DNA of 64,000 nt. It comes from Arthrobacter_B citreus. Its GTDB lineage: Bacteria; Actinomycetota; Actinomycetes; Actinomycetales; Micrococcaceae. Positions 8,715-16,922 of the stretch are shown here, in pieces. The notes below the pieces were generated by a model. That model worked only from the letters and a program-made list of their open reading frames with translations, ran no database searches and had not been told where the DNA came from. The position numbers and the translations under genes were made by a program. The first letter of the stretch is position 1, and every line of letters begins with the position of its first letter. Where the stretch lies: assembly GCF_042429235.1 (NCBI RefSeq), contig NZ_JBHMBA010000004.1, one strand, 5' to 3'.

Positions 8715-9734
8715 GTGGCAGGGATCAAAGACGTGGCGGCACGCGCCGGTGTCTCATCAGCCACTGTCTCCCGTGCCCTCAGCGGCAACGGCAAGGTCTC
8801 TGACGCCACCCGGCTAAAGGTCCAAGCGGCAGCGGACGAACTGGGCTTTGTGATTTCCTACAATGCGTCGTCGCTCGCTTCCGGGCGCAGCCGCAACATC
8901 GGGATTGTCATGCCCACGGTTGGCCGCTGGTACTTTTCCCAGGTTCTCGAGGGCGCGGCCGCCGCGCTCATCGATGCCGGTTATGACCTCACCCTGTACA
9001 ACACCAGCGACAGCCCCGGGCACCGCGAAAGCGTGCTGACCGAGATGCTGCGGCGCCAGCGGCTCGACGCGGTAATCGCCGTGGCCCTGAAGCTCACGGA
9101 CGAGGAACTGGCACAGCTGCACGCCGTCAACAAGCCAATCGTGGCCATTGGCGGCCCCCTGCCGCAGACCCACACCATCCGGGTGGACGAGGCCAACATT
9201 TCGGTGCTTGCGACGGAACACCTCATTTCCCTGGGGCACACCAGGATTGCCCACATCGGCGGCGGAGAGGAACGCGAGCGCGATTTCCGCCTCGGCAGCA
9301 CCCGGCGGGACGGATACGAACAGGCCATGGCCCGCGCGGGGCTGGAAAGCCTGCACATCAACAGTCCGGATTTTTCGGTGGCCAGCGGAGTAAACGCCGC
9401 CAAGGCACTCCTGGCCGCTCCCCGGGGCCGGCCTACGGGCATCTTCTGCGCCTCGGATGAAATCGCCGTCGGGACCATTCTGGCGGCAAGGGGTTTGGGA
9501 CTGCGTGTCCCCGAGGACCTGTCCGTCATCGGGATTGACGGGCACGAGCTTGGCGAGGTTTTTGGCCTTACGACCATCAGCCAGGACCCGCGGGGGCAGG
9601 GGGCCGCCGCCGTCGCCGCAGTGCTCTCGCTGCTGGCGGATAAGCCGCTGGAGGCCGACTGGATTCAGAGGTTCTATCCCACCGAGTTCGTGGTGCGGAC
9701 CAGCACGTCGGTCCCGGCGGATCTTCGCGCCTGA
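8715..9734 (+). CDS. LacI family transcriptional regulator
   Basis: 339 aa. The helix-turn-helix occupies about residues 3-24 (IKDVAARAGVSSATVSRAL), followed by the hinge helix (NASSLASGRS) and a periplasmic-binding-protein-like sugar domain (IGIVMPTVGRWYFSQVLEG). The open frame begins further upstream, but the GTG at 8715 has a strong GAGGAG five bases before it and gives the canonical LacI N-terminus directly before the HTH. It lies next to the GH13 gene and near two LacI operators, so it most likely represses the divergent importer and glucosidase genes until the sugar ligand binds. Confidence 0.92.
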   Translation: MAGIKDVAARAGVSSATVSRALSGNGKVSDATRLKVQAAADELGFVISYNASSLASGRSRNIGIVMPTVGRWYFSQVLEGAAAALIDAGYDLTLYNTSDSPGHRESVLTEMLRRQRLDAVIAVALKLTDEELAQLHAVNKPIVAIGGPLPQTHTIRVDEANISVLATEHLISLGHTRIAHIGGGEERERDFRLGSTRRDGYEQAMARAGLESLHINSPDFSVASGVNAAKALLAAPRGRPTGIFCASDEIAVGTILAARGLGLRVPEDLSVIGIDGHELGEVFGLTTISQDPRGQGAAAVAAVLSLLADKPLEADWIQRFYPTEFVVRTSTSVPADLRA

Positions 9735-9843
9735 CCCACCACGCGCATGCCGGCACTGCACGGGGCCCGGCCCCTCGTCTTCGGCCGCCAACCGTGCTTA
9801 ACTAAATCCTCAGTCCGCCCCGCCGAAGGAACTCCGCCCTCCC

Positions 9844-10209
9844 ATGTCGCTTTTTCTTTGGATCCTGCAGATAGTCCTTGCCGTGATGTTCATGGGAATC
9901 GGCGGGCAGCGCCTGACCGGATCCTCACGGAAGCTGCGGAGACTGCCGTGGACGGACGGCTACCCCCTGGGTCTTATCCGCGCCCTGGGTGCCGTGGAAG
10001 TTGTTGCCGGCCTGGGCCTCCTGCTCCCCGGCCTGCTGGGGGCGGCACCCCTGCTGACCCCCGCCGCTGCCGGCGGGCTGGTGGCGCTCATGGCACTCGC
10101 GGTGGCCCTGCACCTGCGCCGTGGACCGAGGCAGGCGGCGGTTCTCCCGGCTATCCTTCTGATCATGGCTGCATTTGTGCTGTGGGGGCGGCTGATGCAG
10201 CTCTTGTAA
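9844..10209 (+). CDS. DoxX-like small membrane protein
   Basis: 121 aa with four predicted membrane helices and no large soluble domain. The opening helix followed by GIGGQRLTG, the GAVEVVAGLGLLLPG second helix and the HLRRG loop fit the DoxX/DUF4870-like small membrane families. The role is not known; DoxX proteins have been tied to redox and thiol stress in some actinobacteria. It precedes the frameshifted coiled-coil gene on the same strand. Confidence 0.72.
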   Translation: MSLFLWILQIVLAVMFMGIGGQRLTGSSRKLRRLPWTDGYPLGLIRALGAVEVVAGLGLLLPGLLGAAPLLTPAAAGGLVALMALAVALHLRRGPRQAAVLPAILLIMAAFVLWGRLMQLL

Positions 10210-10264
10210 ACGGGCCCTTCAGCAAACAGGCGCAGCAACAGTCCGGAACAGGTGAGGGAGAGGG

Positions 10265-11244
10265 ATGACGGGGGCAGCGGATGCCGTAACCGAGCTGTAC
10301 GCCCTCATGCCCGACGCCTTCACCGCCGCCCGAAACCAGCGGGCGGCGGACGCCGCCAAGGCCGGGGACAAACCATCGGGTAAGGCCATCCGGGCATTGC
10401 CCAAGCCGTCCTCCGCCGCGTGGCTGGTCAACATGCTGACGCTGCACCGTCCCTCGCTGGTCAGCGAGGTTCTCGAACTGGGCGCGGTCCTGCGCGAAGC
10501 ACAAAACGATCTGGACCAAAAACAACTGCGCCAGCTCAGTGGTGAACGCCAGCGGTTGCTCCGTTCGGCTGCGCGGGAGGCCCGCAGCCTGGCCGAAGAA
10601 CTTGGACATCCGGTCAGTACCGCGGTGGGCGCCGAGGTTGAACAAACCCTGTGGGCCGCCATGACGGATGCCGATGCCGCCGCGGCCGCATCCAGCGGAC
10701 AGCTGGTCCGCGCGCTCGAAGCCAACGGATGGGATCCGGTGGATGTTTCCGGCGCCGTGGCCGACCCCGGGTCGGTGCGGCCGCTGCTAACGGACAGCGG
10801 CGCAGCGGTCCGGACGCTGCGTCCGGCACGGGCACTGCCTCCGGCACCGGCTCCGGCACCGGCACCGGCCGGGCATCCCGGGCGGAGACGCCCGGAGATG
10901 ACGCCGGATCCGCCGCGGCGGCACGAAAGGAAAAGGCCGCGGCAGCAAGGGCACAACGCGCCGCCCGGGCAGCACTGCAGGAGGCGCAGCGGGACGCCGA
11001 ACAGGCTGAAGGCACCCTGAAGGCCGCCCAGCAGGCGGTTGATGACCTGGCGGACCGGCGTGATGAGCTCACTGACGAAATCGATGAGCTGCGGGAGAGG
11101 ATTCGTGACCTGGAACGGCTCGTGTCCACGGTCGACCGACGTGCCGGCACCCTGGAACGGGAACGCGATGCCGCCCGCCGGTCAGCCCGTGCGGCCCGCC
11201 GGGCCGTGGAAAAAGCGCAGGCCAAGCTCGACACTCTCGGCTAA
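10265..11244 (+). pseudogene. Coiled-coil hypothetical protein, frameshifted in a Pro-Ala/Gly-Thr linker
   Basis: The N-terminal part (from 10265, ATG after GAGGGAGAGGG) reads well through LPKPSSAAWLVNMLTLHRPSLV and QLVRALEANGWDPVDVSGAV in one frame. After a hexamer-repeat linker near 10823-10870 that frame turns into unlikely Arg/Pro-rich sequence, while another frame continues with a convincing coiled coil (QEAQRDAEQAEGTLKAAQQ, DELTDEIDELRERIRDLERL) ending at 11244. The total span needs one extra base, or two fewer, to be read through. The C-terminal part has no plausible start of its own. It may be a decayed gene, a ribosomal frameshift or a sequencing indel. Function unknown; the intact product would be about 326 aa and cytoplasmic. 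Confidence 0.7.
10823..10870 (+). repeat. Imperfect CCGGCA/CCGGCT hexamer array
   Basis: Roughly eight imperfect hexamer units encode (PA)n in one frame and (SGTG)n in another. The frame change of the surrounding gene falls in or beside this array. Loss of whole units would not shift the frame, so a separate indel is required. Confidence 0.6.
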
Positions 11245-11303
11245 GAGCTGTGACGAATAAGCGCAGACAAAAGCCGGCAGGATTATAACGATTCAAAAAA
11301 CTA

Positions 11304-11332
11304 TTGACTGGCCATCAAACGCGCCCTATGTT
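11304..11332 (+). promoter_or_regulatory. Sigma-70-type promoter of the pectin operon
   Basis: TTGACT (11304-11309) and TATGTT (11327-11332) are separated by exactly 17 bp, ahead of the operator-like palindrome, the leader ORF and the DUF624 gene. This is one of the clearest promoters in the window. Confidence 0.7.
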
Positions 11333-11345
11333 TGAGTGATTCGGG

Positions 11346-11362
11346 CGGGAAACCGCTTCCCG
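11346..11362. promoter_or_regulatory. Operator-like palindrome downstream of the pectin promoter
   Basis: CGGGAA and TTCCCG flank a 5-bp centre (ACCGC). A wider repeat, TGTTTGA (11329-11335) and TCAAACA (11364-11370), encloses it, so the whole region 11329-11370 is a nested palindrome. It covers the expected transcript start to about +30, a repressor position. No regulator gene lies in the operon. Confidence 0.5.
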
Positions 11363-11386
11363 TTCAAACACAAAGAGGTGTGATTG

Positions 11387-11431
11387 ATGTCCCGCCGTTC
11401 TGCTCGCAGCCAGAAAAACCTCGTGCAGTGA
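11387..11431 (+). CDS. 14-codon leader ORF of the pectin operon
   Basis: ATG with a strong AGAGGTG ribosome site opens a 14-codon frame encoding MSRRSARSQKNLVQ. Its TGA overlaps the GTG start of the DUF624 gene (GTGA at 11428-11431), so it could couple translation of the downstream gene to its own strong start. The peptide is basic with no run of a single regulatory amino acid. No known family. Confidence 0.45.
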   Translation: MSRRSARSQKNLVQ

Positions 11432-12069
11432 AAAAGGGCAGCATGGCAGCGCGAGCCTACGACTTTTTCGACGCGTTAACCTGGATCGCCCTGCTGAACG
11501 TCGCATTCATCGGATTCACTCTTCTTGGTGGAATTGTTTTTGGTTTTGGCCCGTCGCTCGTTGCCGGCTCGACAGTTGTCCGGCGAAGGGTCAAAGGAGA
11601 TGCTTTTCAGCTATTTCCCGCATTTTGGCGCGCCTGGAAAACAGAATTCTTCCGGGCTAACGCCGTTCTGCTTCCCGCAGCGGTGGTGCTGGCAGCGCTG
11701 CTGTCCAGCTGGCAGTTTTTCCGGACCGGTCAGGACGTACTGTCTGCCGTCCTTGCTCCGGCCACCCTGGTGGTCGCGGGAATCTGCGCCATCGTAGTGT
11801 CAGTACTCATACCGCTCCTGACCCATTACGAGATCAGACTCGCGGCGGCAACTCCGGCGGCGGTTACCCTCACCCTCGCCAACCCGCTGCTGCTCATCCT
11901 GAACGGGTTGATCCTCGCCGGGACCGCTTTTGCCACCGTGCAGCTGCCCGGACTGCTCCCGTTCTTTTCCTTCGGGCTGGGCATCTACCTCACGACACGC
12001 GTTGCCCTGGATTTCTTTGTGCGCAACGAAATCCGCCTTGCCGCGGCCCCGCTCCAACCAGCCGCCTAA
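11428..12069 (+). CDS. DUF624 (YesL-like) membrane protein
   Basis: 213 aa, about five predicted membrane helices. The opening YDFFDALTWIALLNVAFIGFTLLGGIVFGFGP is the DUF624 signature, in which small YesL-like proteins accompany oligosaccharide importers of the LplABC type. The GTG at 11428 overlaps the stop of the leader ORF; an ATG at 11443 with AAGGG before it is an alternative. It is the first full gene of the rhamnogalacturonan operon. The biochemical role of DUF624 is not known; its genetic link to complex-carbohydrate uptake is the best clue. Confidence 0.8.
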   Translation: MKKGSMAARAYDFFDALTWIALLNVAFIGFTLLGGIVFGFGPSLVAGSTVVRRRVKGDAFQLFPAFWRAWKTEFFRANAVLLPAAVVLAALLSSWQFFRTGQDVLSAVLAPATLVVAGICAIVVSVLIPLLTHYEIRLAAATPAAVTLTLANPLLLILNGLILAGTAFATVQLPGLLPFFSFGLGIYLTTRVALDFFVRNEIRLAAAPLQPAA

Positions 12070-12157
12070 CGATCCCCCTGCCGGCGGCGATCACCGTCCC
12101 CCGCACCCCATACCGCACCCGTTTCACTACCCGCTGCATTCATCAAAGGAGATCATC

Positions 12158-13690
12158 ATGCACCGCAGACCCCTTAAAGGGCTGGCCCTTGTCCTCACCA
12201 CAGGCTTGGCGCTCTCCGCCTGCTCCTCCAGTGCCGAGGAGGAAGCGCCTTCGCTGGACACCGTTTCGATCATGGCCCCTTTCCTTGAGCCCCAGCCGCC
12301 GGAGCAGGGCGACACCATGCAAACCAAGCTCGAGGAAATTACCGGCAAGAAGCTCGACATCAACTGGGTGCCGAATGCCGACTACGAAGAAAAAACAAAC
12401 ATCACCCTCGCCGGCGACGACCTCCCCCACGTCATGGTCATCCAGGGCAAGACACCGGGCTTCGTCAAGAACGCCACCGCAGGCGCTTTTTGGGAGCTCT
12501 CGGACTATTTGGGTGACTACCCCAACCTCGTCACCGAAAACCCCGACATTGAGCGCAACGCAAGCATCAACGGAGATGTCTACGGCGTGTACCGGGCACG
12601 CGACGCCATGCGGACGTCCGTCATCCTGCGCAAGGACTGGCTGGAGAAGCTCGGTTTGGAAACACCGGCCACGGTGGATGACCTCTATGACGTGGCGAAG
12701 GCCTTTACCGAGCAGGATCCCGACGGCAACGGCGTGAAGGACACCTACGGCCTCATCGTGCCCAAGTGGCCCGGAACAATTAACTCCAACAGCCCGTACG
12801 ACGTCGTGGCAACCTGGTTCGGCGCCGGCAACACCTGGACCGAGGAGGATGGCGAACTCGTTCCGAACTTCGCCACTGAGGAATTCATCGAAGCGAACAA
12901 GTACCTGAAGAAGTTCGTGGATGAAGGGTTGATCAACGGCGACTACGCCACCATGGATTCTGCCACCTGGAACGAACCGTTCTTCAACGGTCAGGGCGGC
13001 ATCATCGTTGACGTTCATTCGAGGGCGTCAGTGCTCATCAACCTGTTCAAGGAACAGGATCCGGCCACGTTCGAGAACTTCGTCGATATTTCCGGCAACC
13101 TGGAAGGCCCCGACGGAGAGCTGCATGCGCACCCGACTCCCGGGTTCTCCGGTTTCCTGGCGGTCCCCAAGGCCAAGGTCAAGACCGAAGCGGAGCTGAA
13201 GGAAGTCCTGGGCTTCCTCAACGAACTGAATTCCGAGGAAGCGGCCGTTCTGATCAACAACGGCATTGAAGACGTCAACTTCACCCTCGACGGAGACCTG
13301 ACGGTTCCCATCACTGAGCTGACCGCTGAAGGCAAGGAAGTCGCGCAGGCCGTCAAGACCTACTCCCAGCTGGGGACCAATGTGGACGGCATCAAGTACT
13401 ACCTGCCCAAGCAGGCTACGGAATACGAACAGCAGATGTTCGACAAGCGCCTGGAGGTGCAGGAAGCCGACCTTGAGTCCGCTGACCAGAATCCCGCTTC
13501 GGCGTACATCTCGGAAACGCAGGTGTCCAAGGGAGCCCAGCTGGACAACATCGTCACGGATGCCCGCATCCAGTTCCTGGCGGGACAGATCGATGAGAAG
13601 GCACTCCGCCAAGCCGTCGAACTCTGGAAGTCCAGCGGAGGCAACGACGTCATCGCCGAAATCAACGAACTGCACAAATCGTCCAAATAA
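12158..13690 (+). CDS. Oligosaccharide-binding lipoprotein (LplA/YtcQ-like)
   Basis: 510 aa. It has a lipoprotein signal peptide with lipobox LSAC (Cys22) and an acidic mature start. The long form with EITGKKLDINWVPNADYEEK and LAGDDLPHVMVIQGKT is typical of the roughly 500-residue binding proteins that work with LplB/LplC permeases on large oligosaccharides. The ATG at 12158 follows AAAGGAGATCATC; the open frame further upstream overlaps the DUF624 gene and is not used. The downstream permeases, CE12 esterase and PL26 lyase indicate rhamnogalacturonan fragments as substrate. No ATPase gene is in the operon. Confidence 0.9.
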   Translation: MHRRPLKGLALVLTTGLALSACSSSAEEEAPSLDTVSIMAPFLEPQPPEQGDTMQTKLEEITGKKLDINWVPNADYEEKTNITLAGDDLPHVMVIQGKTPGFVKNATAGAFWELSDYLGDYPNLVTENPDIERNASINGDVYGVYRARDAMRTSVILRKDWLEKLGLETPATVDDLYDVAKAFTEQDPDGNGVKDTYGLIVPKWPGTINSNSPYDVVATWFGAGNTWTEEDGELVPNFATEEFIEANKYLKKFVDEGLINGDYATMDSATWNEPFFNGQGGIIVDVHSRASVLINLFKEQDPATFENFVDISGNLEGPDGELHAHPTPGFSGFLAVPKAKVKTEAELKEVLGFLNELNSEEAAVLINNGIEDVNFTLDGDLTVPITELTAEGKEVAQAVKTYSQLGTNVDGIKYYLPKQATEYEQQMFDKRLEVQEADLESADQNPASAYISETQVSKGAQLDNIVTDARIQFLAGQIDEKALRQAVELWKSSGGNDVIAEINELHKSSK

Positions 13691-13753
13691 GCGCACCGCC
13701 CGGGGTGTGGGCCGGAAGCCGCCCCGCACCCCGGGCCAGAGTAAGGACACATC

Positions 13754-14728
13754 GTGACCAGCATCCTCCAAAACGCGGATTCGCTCTCCGCTGCCTCCGG
13801 GCCGCCTTCGCCGGTCCAGCGGAAGGTCTCGTTCAAGGCCCGAATGGTCCAATACCGCTGGCTGTACATCCTGCTGCTGCCGGGCCTTCTGTACTTCGCC
13901 GTTTTTCGCTACTGGCCCATGTGGGGCGCCCGCATCGCTTTCAAGGACTTTGTTCCTTTCCTGGGCATCGACGGCAGCCCGTGGGTTGGGTTCCGCCATT
14001 TTGAGGATTTCTTCACCAACCCGGATTTCTCCCGGCTGCTGACCAATACCCTGATCCTCGCGGCCCTGTCCCTCTTAGTGGCTTTTCCGCTGACCATCAT
14101 CATGGCGCTGCTCCTGAATGAACTGCGGCTGCAAATTTATAAGCGCACCATCCAGACACTGATCTACATTCCGCATTTCCTCTCCTGGACCATTGTGGCG
14201 TCGCTGAGCTATCTCCTCCTGGCCATGGATGTGGGTCCGCTGTTTACGGGGCTGAACAATCTGTTGGGAACCAACATTGATTTCCTTGCCGACCCCGACT
14301 GGTTCCGGCCAATCATCGTGGCGCAGGAAATCTGGAAAAACACGGGCTGGGGAACCATCATTTTCCTCGCCGCCCTCGCCACCGTTGACCAGGAACAGTA
14401 TGAAGCCGCGGTGATCGACGGCGCCGGCCGGTTCCAGCGGGTCTGGCACATTACCCTGCCCAACATCCGCGGCGTGATTGTTGTCCTGCTCATCCTCCAG
14501 ATCGGCCAAATCCTGAACACCGGCTTTGAACAGATCTACCTGATGTCCAACAGCCTTAACCGGTCCGTGGCCGACGTCTTCGATACCTACGTCTACTTCG
14601 TGGGCATCACGCAGGGCGCCTACAGCTACAGCACCGCCGTCGGCCTGTTCAAGGCGGTAATAGGGGTCATTCTCATCTTCGGCGCCAACTCGCTTGCCAA
14701 GCGGTTCAACCAGTCGGGACTTTTCTAG
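13754..14728 (+). CDS. ABC transporter permease (LplB/YteP-like)
   Basis: 324 aa, six predicted helices, with the EAA loop EAAVIDGAGRFQRVWHITLP that binds the ATPase. The start is GTG at 13754 with AAGGA upstream. The polar N-terminus of about 30 residues and ending NSLAKRFNQSGLF are usual for LplB-type proteins. It pairs with the permease that begins immediately after its stop, and with the upstream binding lipoprotein. It imports polysaccharide fragments, most likely rhamnogalacturonan oligosaccharides given its operon partners. Confidence 0.9.
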   Translation: MTSILQNADSLSAASGPPSPVQRKVSFKARMVQYRWLYILLLPGLLYFAVFRYWPMWGARIAFKDFVPFLGIDGSPWVGFRHFEDFFTNPDFSRLLTNTLILAALSLLVAFPLTIIMALLLNELRLQIYKRTIQTLIYIPHFLSWTIVASLSYLLLAMDVGPLFTGLNNLLGTNIDFLADPDWFRPIIVAQEIWKNTGWGTIIFLAALATVDQEQYEAAVIDGAGRFQRVWHITLPNIRGVIVVLLILQIGQILNTGFEQIYLMSNSLNRSVADVFDTYVYFVGITQGAYSYSTAVGLFKAVIGVILIFGANSLAKRFNQSGLF

Positions 14729-15601
14729 ATGGAAAATCGATACAACACGAAGCCCGGGCGCGTCTTCGACGCGTTCAACATTGTGCTCCTCGGTGCGGTG
14801 GGCATCCTCGCCCTGCTGCCCTTCCTCTTTGTGATTGCCGGTTCCTTCGCCACTGAGGCGGAACTTACCCGGCGCTCCTTCTTCCTGTGGCCGGAGGAAT
14901 TCACGCTCGGATCCTATGAGGCGATCCTCCAGACCTCCGCCTTCCTGCGGGCAATGGCCACCACCATTGGAGTGACGGCCACGGGCACGGTCATTCAGCT
15001 CGCCCTCACCGTCTGCATGGCCTATCCGCTCTCCAAACGGGCCCTTCCGGGACGGAACATCATCCTGAGCCTGGTGGTCTTCACCATGGTCTTTTCCGCC
15101 GGAATGATCCCCACGTTCCTCGTAGTCAAGGACCTGGGCCTGCTCGACACCTGGTGGGCGCTGATCCTGCCCATGGCCGTCAACCCGTTCAGCCTGATCA
15201 TCATCAAGAACTTCTTCCAGGAGCTGCCGGCGGAACTGGAGGAATCGGCAAAAATCGACGGCGCCTCCGAGCTGCGCATCCTGTGGAGCATCCTGCTCCC
15301 GCTGTCCAAGCCGGTGCTGGCAACCTTTGCCCTGTTCTACGCGGTGGGCATCTGGAACGACTTTATGTCCCCCCTGCTCTACCTCAACGACAGCAGGATG
15401 TGGACCCTGCAGATGTTCCTGCGGCAGGTGACGGTGGCCTCCGACGCCATGCTCGATAACCCTGACCCCAGCTATATCCCGCCGTCCCAGGGGATCAAGT
15501 TTGCCGTTGTGGTTGTGGCCACCATTCCGATCCTGCTGTTCTATCCCTTCCTGCAGAAGCACTTTGCCAAGGGCATCCTGATTGGATCGGTGAAGGGATG
15601 A
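14729..15601 (+). CDS. ABC transporter permease (LplC/YtcP-like)
   Basis: 290 aa, six predicted helices. The EAA loop reads EESAKIDGASELRILWSILLP, and the C-terminus FYPFLQKHFAKGILIGSVKG is characteristic of YtcP-type permeases. It starts directly after the stop of the preceding permease, and its own stop overlaps the next gene by 4 bp (ATGA), so the operon is tightly coupled. It forms the second half of the heterodimeric membrane channel. Confidence 0.9.
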   Translation: MENRYNTKPGRVFDAFNIVLLGAVGILALLPFLFVIAGSFATEAELTRRSFFLWPEEFTLGSYEAILQTSAFLRAMATTIGVTATGTVIQLALTVCMAYPLSKRALPGRNIILSLVVFTMVFSAGMIPTFLVVKDLGLLDTWWALILPMAVNPFSLIIIKNFFQELPAELEESAKIDGASELRILWSILLPLSKPVLATFALFYAVGIWNDFMSPLLYLNDSRMWTLQMFLRQVTVASDAMLDNPDPSYIPPSQGIKFAVVVVATIPILLFYPFLQKHFAKGILIGSVKG

Positions 15602-16233
15602 GGGTCCTGCTGGCGGGAGATTCCACCGTTGCGGCATGCCCTCCCGAGGAATACCCCATGAGCGGCTGGGGCCCGGCCCTGGCCGGGTACCTGGAGCCCG
15701 GAGACACCGTGCTCAACTTCGCCAAGGGCGGGGCGACCACCGCGTCCTTCGCGGCTGAGGGACTGTGGCAGGACCTCCTCAAGGAGCTCGAGCCGGAGAA
15801 CCATGTGCTGATCCAGTTTGGCCACAATGATCAAAAGCACCCCCAGCTGCTGGCGGCCGAGGGCGGTTACACGGAACGGCTGGCGGAATTCGTGGCCGAT
15901 GTCCGGGACCGGGGCGGAGTACCGGTGCTCTGCACGTCAGTGGAGCGCTGCTGGTTCTCGGACGGCCGCTTGTCACCTTCCCACGGCGGTTATCCGGCGG
16001 CGGTTCGGGCGCTGGCTGCCCGGGAACAGGTGCCGGTCATTGACCTCACCGTTTTCTCCAGCTGGCTGTATGAGTCATTGGGCGAAACGGCGGCACTGGC
16101 GCTGTTTACGGAACAGGACAAAACCCATTTCTGTGTCCGCGGCGCCGGGGAAATTGCATCCTACGTTGCCCACGCCCTGGCAGCGGTCAGTGGACGGGAT
16201 GCGCGGCAGCCACCCCTCGGACTGAACCTGTGA
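15598..16233 (+). CDS. Rhamnogalacturonan acetylesterase-like SGNH hydrolase (CE12)
   Basis: 211 aa. SGNH/GDSL blocks are visible: GDST with the catalytic Ser9, FAKGGATTASF (oxyanion Gly), QFGHNDQKH with Asn78, and DKTHF carrying Asp174 and His177. The DKTHF form and the overall length match carbohydrate esterase family 12 (RhgT/YesT), which removes acetyl groups from rhamnogalacturonan. No signal peptide is present, so it would act on imported fragments. It overlaps the preceding permease by 4 bp and the next gene by 4 bp. Confidence 0.87.
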   Translation: MRVLLAGDSTVAACPPEEYPMSGWGPALAGYLEPGDTVLNFAKGGATTASFAAEGLWQDLLKELEPENHVLIQFGHNDQKHPQLLAAEGGYTERLAEFVADVRDRGGVPVLCTSVERCWFSDGRLSPSHGGYPAAVRALAAREQVPVIDLTVFSSWLYESLGETAALALFTEQDKTHFCVRGAGEIASYVAHALAAVSGRDARQPPLGLNL

Positions 16234-16922
16234 CGGGCTATGCCAACGCACTGCGCTCCCCGGATGACCTGCTGGACTGGATCGCTGAGGGACCCGTGGC
16301 CATAAGCCAGGGGCAGTCCGGAGTGGTGTTGTCCGGATCCGCTCCGGACCCCGACGATGACGGCGCGCACTGGACCCTTTGGTGCCCGGTTCCCTTCAGC
16401 GACGGCATCCGGATTTCCTGGGATTTCCGGCCCATCGAGGAGCCCGGACTGGCCATGCTGTTTTTCGCGGCCCAGGGTCACTCGGGTGATCTGTTCGGCC
16501 CCCGGCAGCTGCCCCGCGACGGGCGGTACCCGCAATACCATTCGGGTGACCTGGACGCACTGCACATCTCCTATTTCCGTCACCGGTGGCCGCAGGAACG
16601 GGCGTTCCGCACCTGCAATCTGCGGCGGAGCGCCGGTTTCCACCTGGTGGCGCAGGGCGCGGATCCCCTGCCCCCGGCGGCTGATGCGGACGGGTTCTAT
16701 CGGCTGGTCCTCGAGAAGGACGGCCGCGATGTCCGGTTCAGCATGAACGGACTGCCGTTGTTCGCCTGGCACGACGACGGCGCCGCCGGTCCCGCCCCGC
16801 TCGCCGGCGGATACATCGGATTGCGCCAGATGGCGCCCCTCGTTGCCGAATACAAGAACTTTTCTGTCAGCAGCCTCATTTCCGGAGCTGACCCGACCAC
16901 GCTGGAGGATACCCATGCATGA
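16230..16922 (+). CDS. DUF1961 (YesU-like) protein
   Basis: 230 aa, no signal peptide, predicted beta-rich (concanavalin-like fold inferred from the family). Features such as ISWDFRPIEEPGLAMLFFAAQG, YPQYHSGDLDALHISYFR and the closing GGYIGLRQMAPLVAEYKNFSV match the YesU-like DUF1961 family, which is found in bacterial pectin clusters. The start is GTG at 16230, overlapping the esterase stop by 4 bp. It could bind or cleave a rhamnogalacturonan fragment; no catalytic residues can be named. Confidence 0.75.
   Translation: MTGYANALRSPDDLLDWIAEGPVAISQGQSGVVLSGSAPDPDDDGAHWTLWCPVPFSDGIRISWDFRPIEEPGLAMLFFAAQGHSGDLFGPRQLPRDGRYPQYHSGDLDALHISYFRHRWPQERAFRTCNLRRSAGFHLVAQGADPLPPAADADGFYRLVLEKDGRDVRFSMNGLPLFAWHDDGAAGPAPLAGGYIGLRQMAPLVAEYKNFSVSSLISGADPTTLEDTHA

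Noticed and set aside
10823..10870. CRISPR-like or VNTR array
   Set aside because: Units are imperfect hexamers without spacers and lie inside a coding linker.
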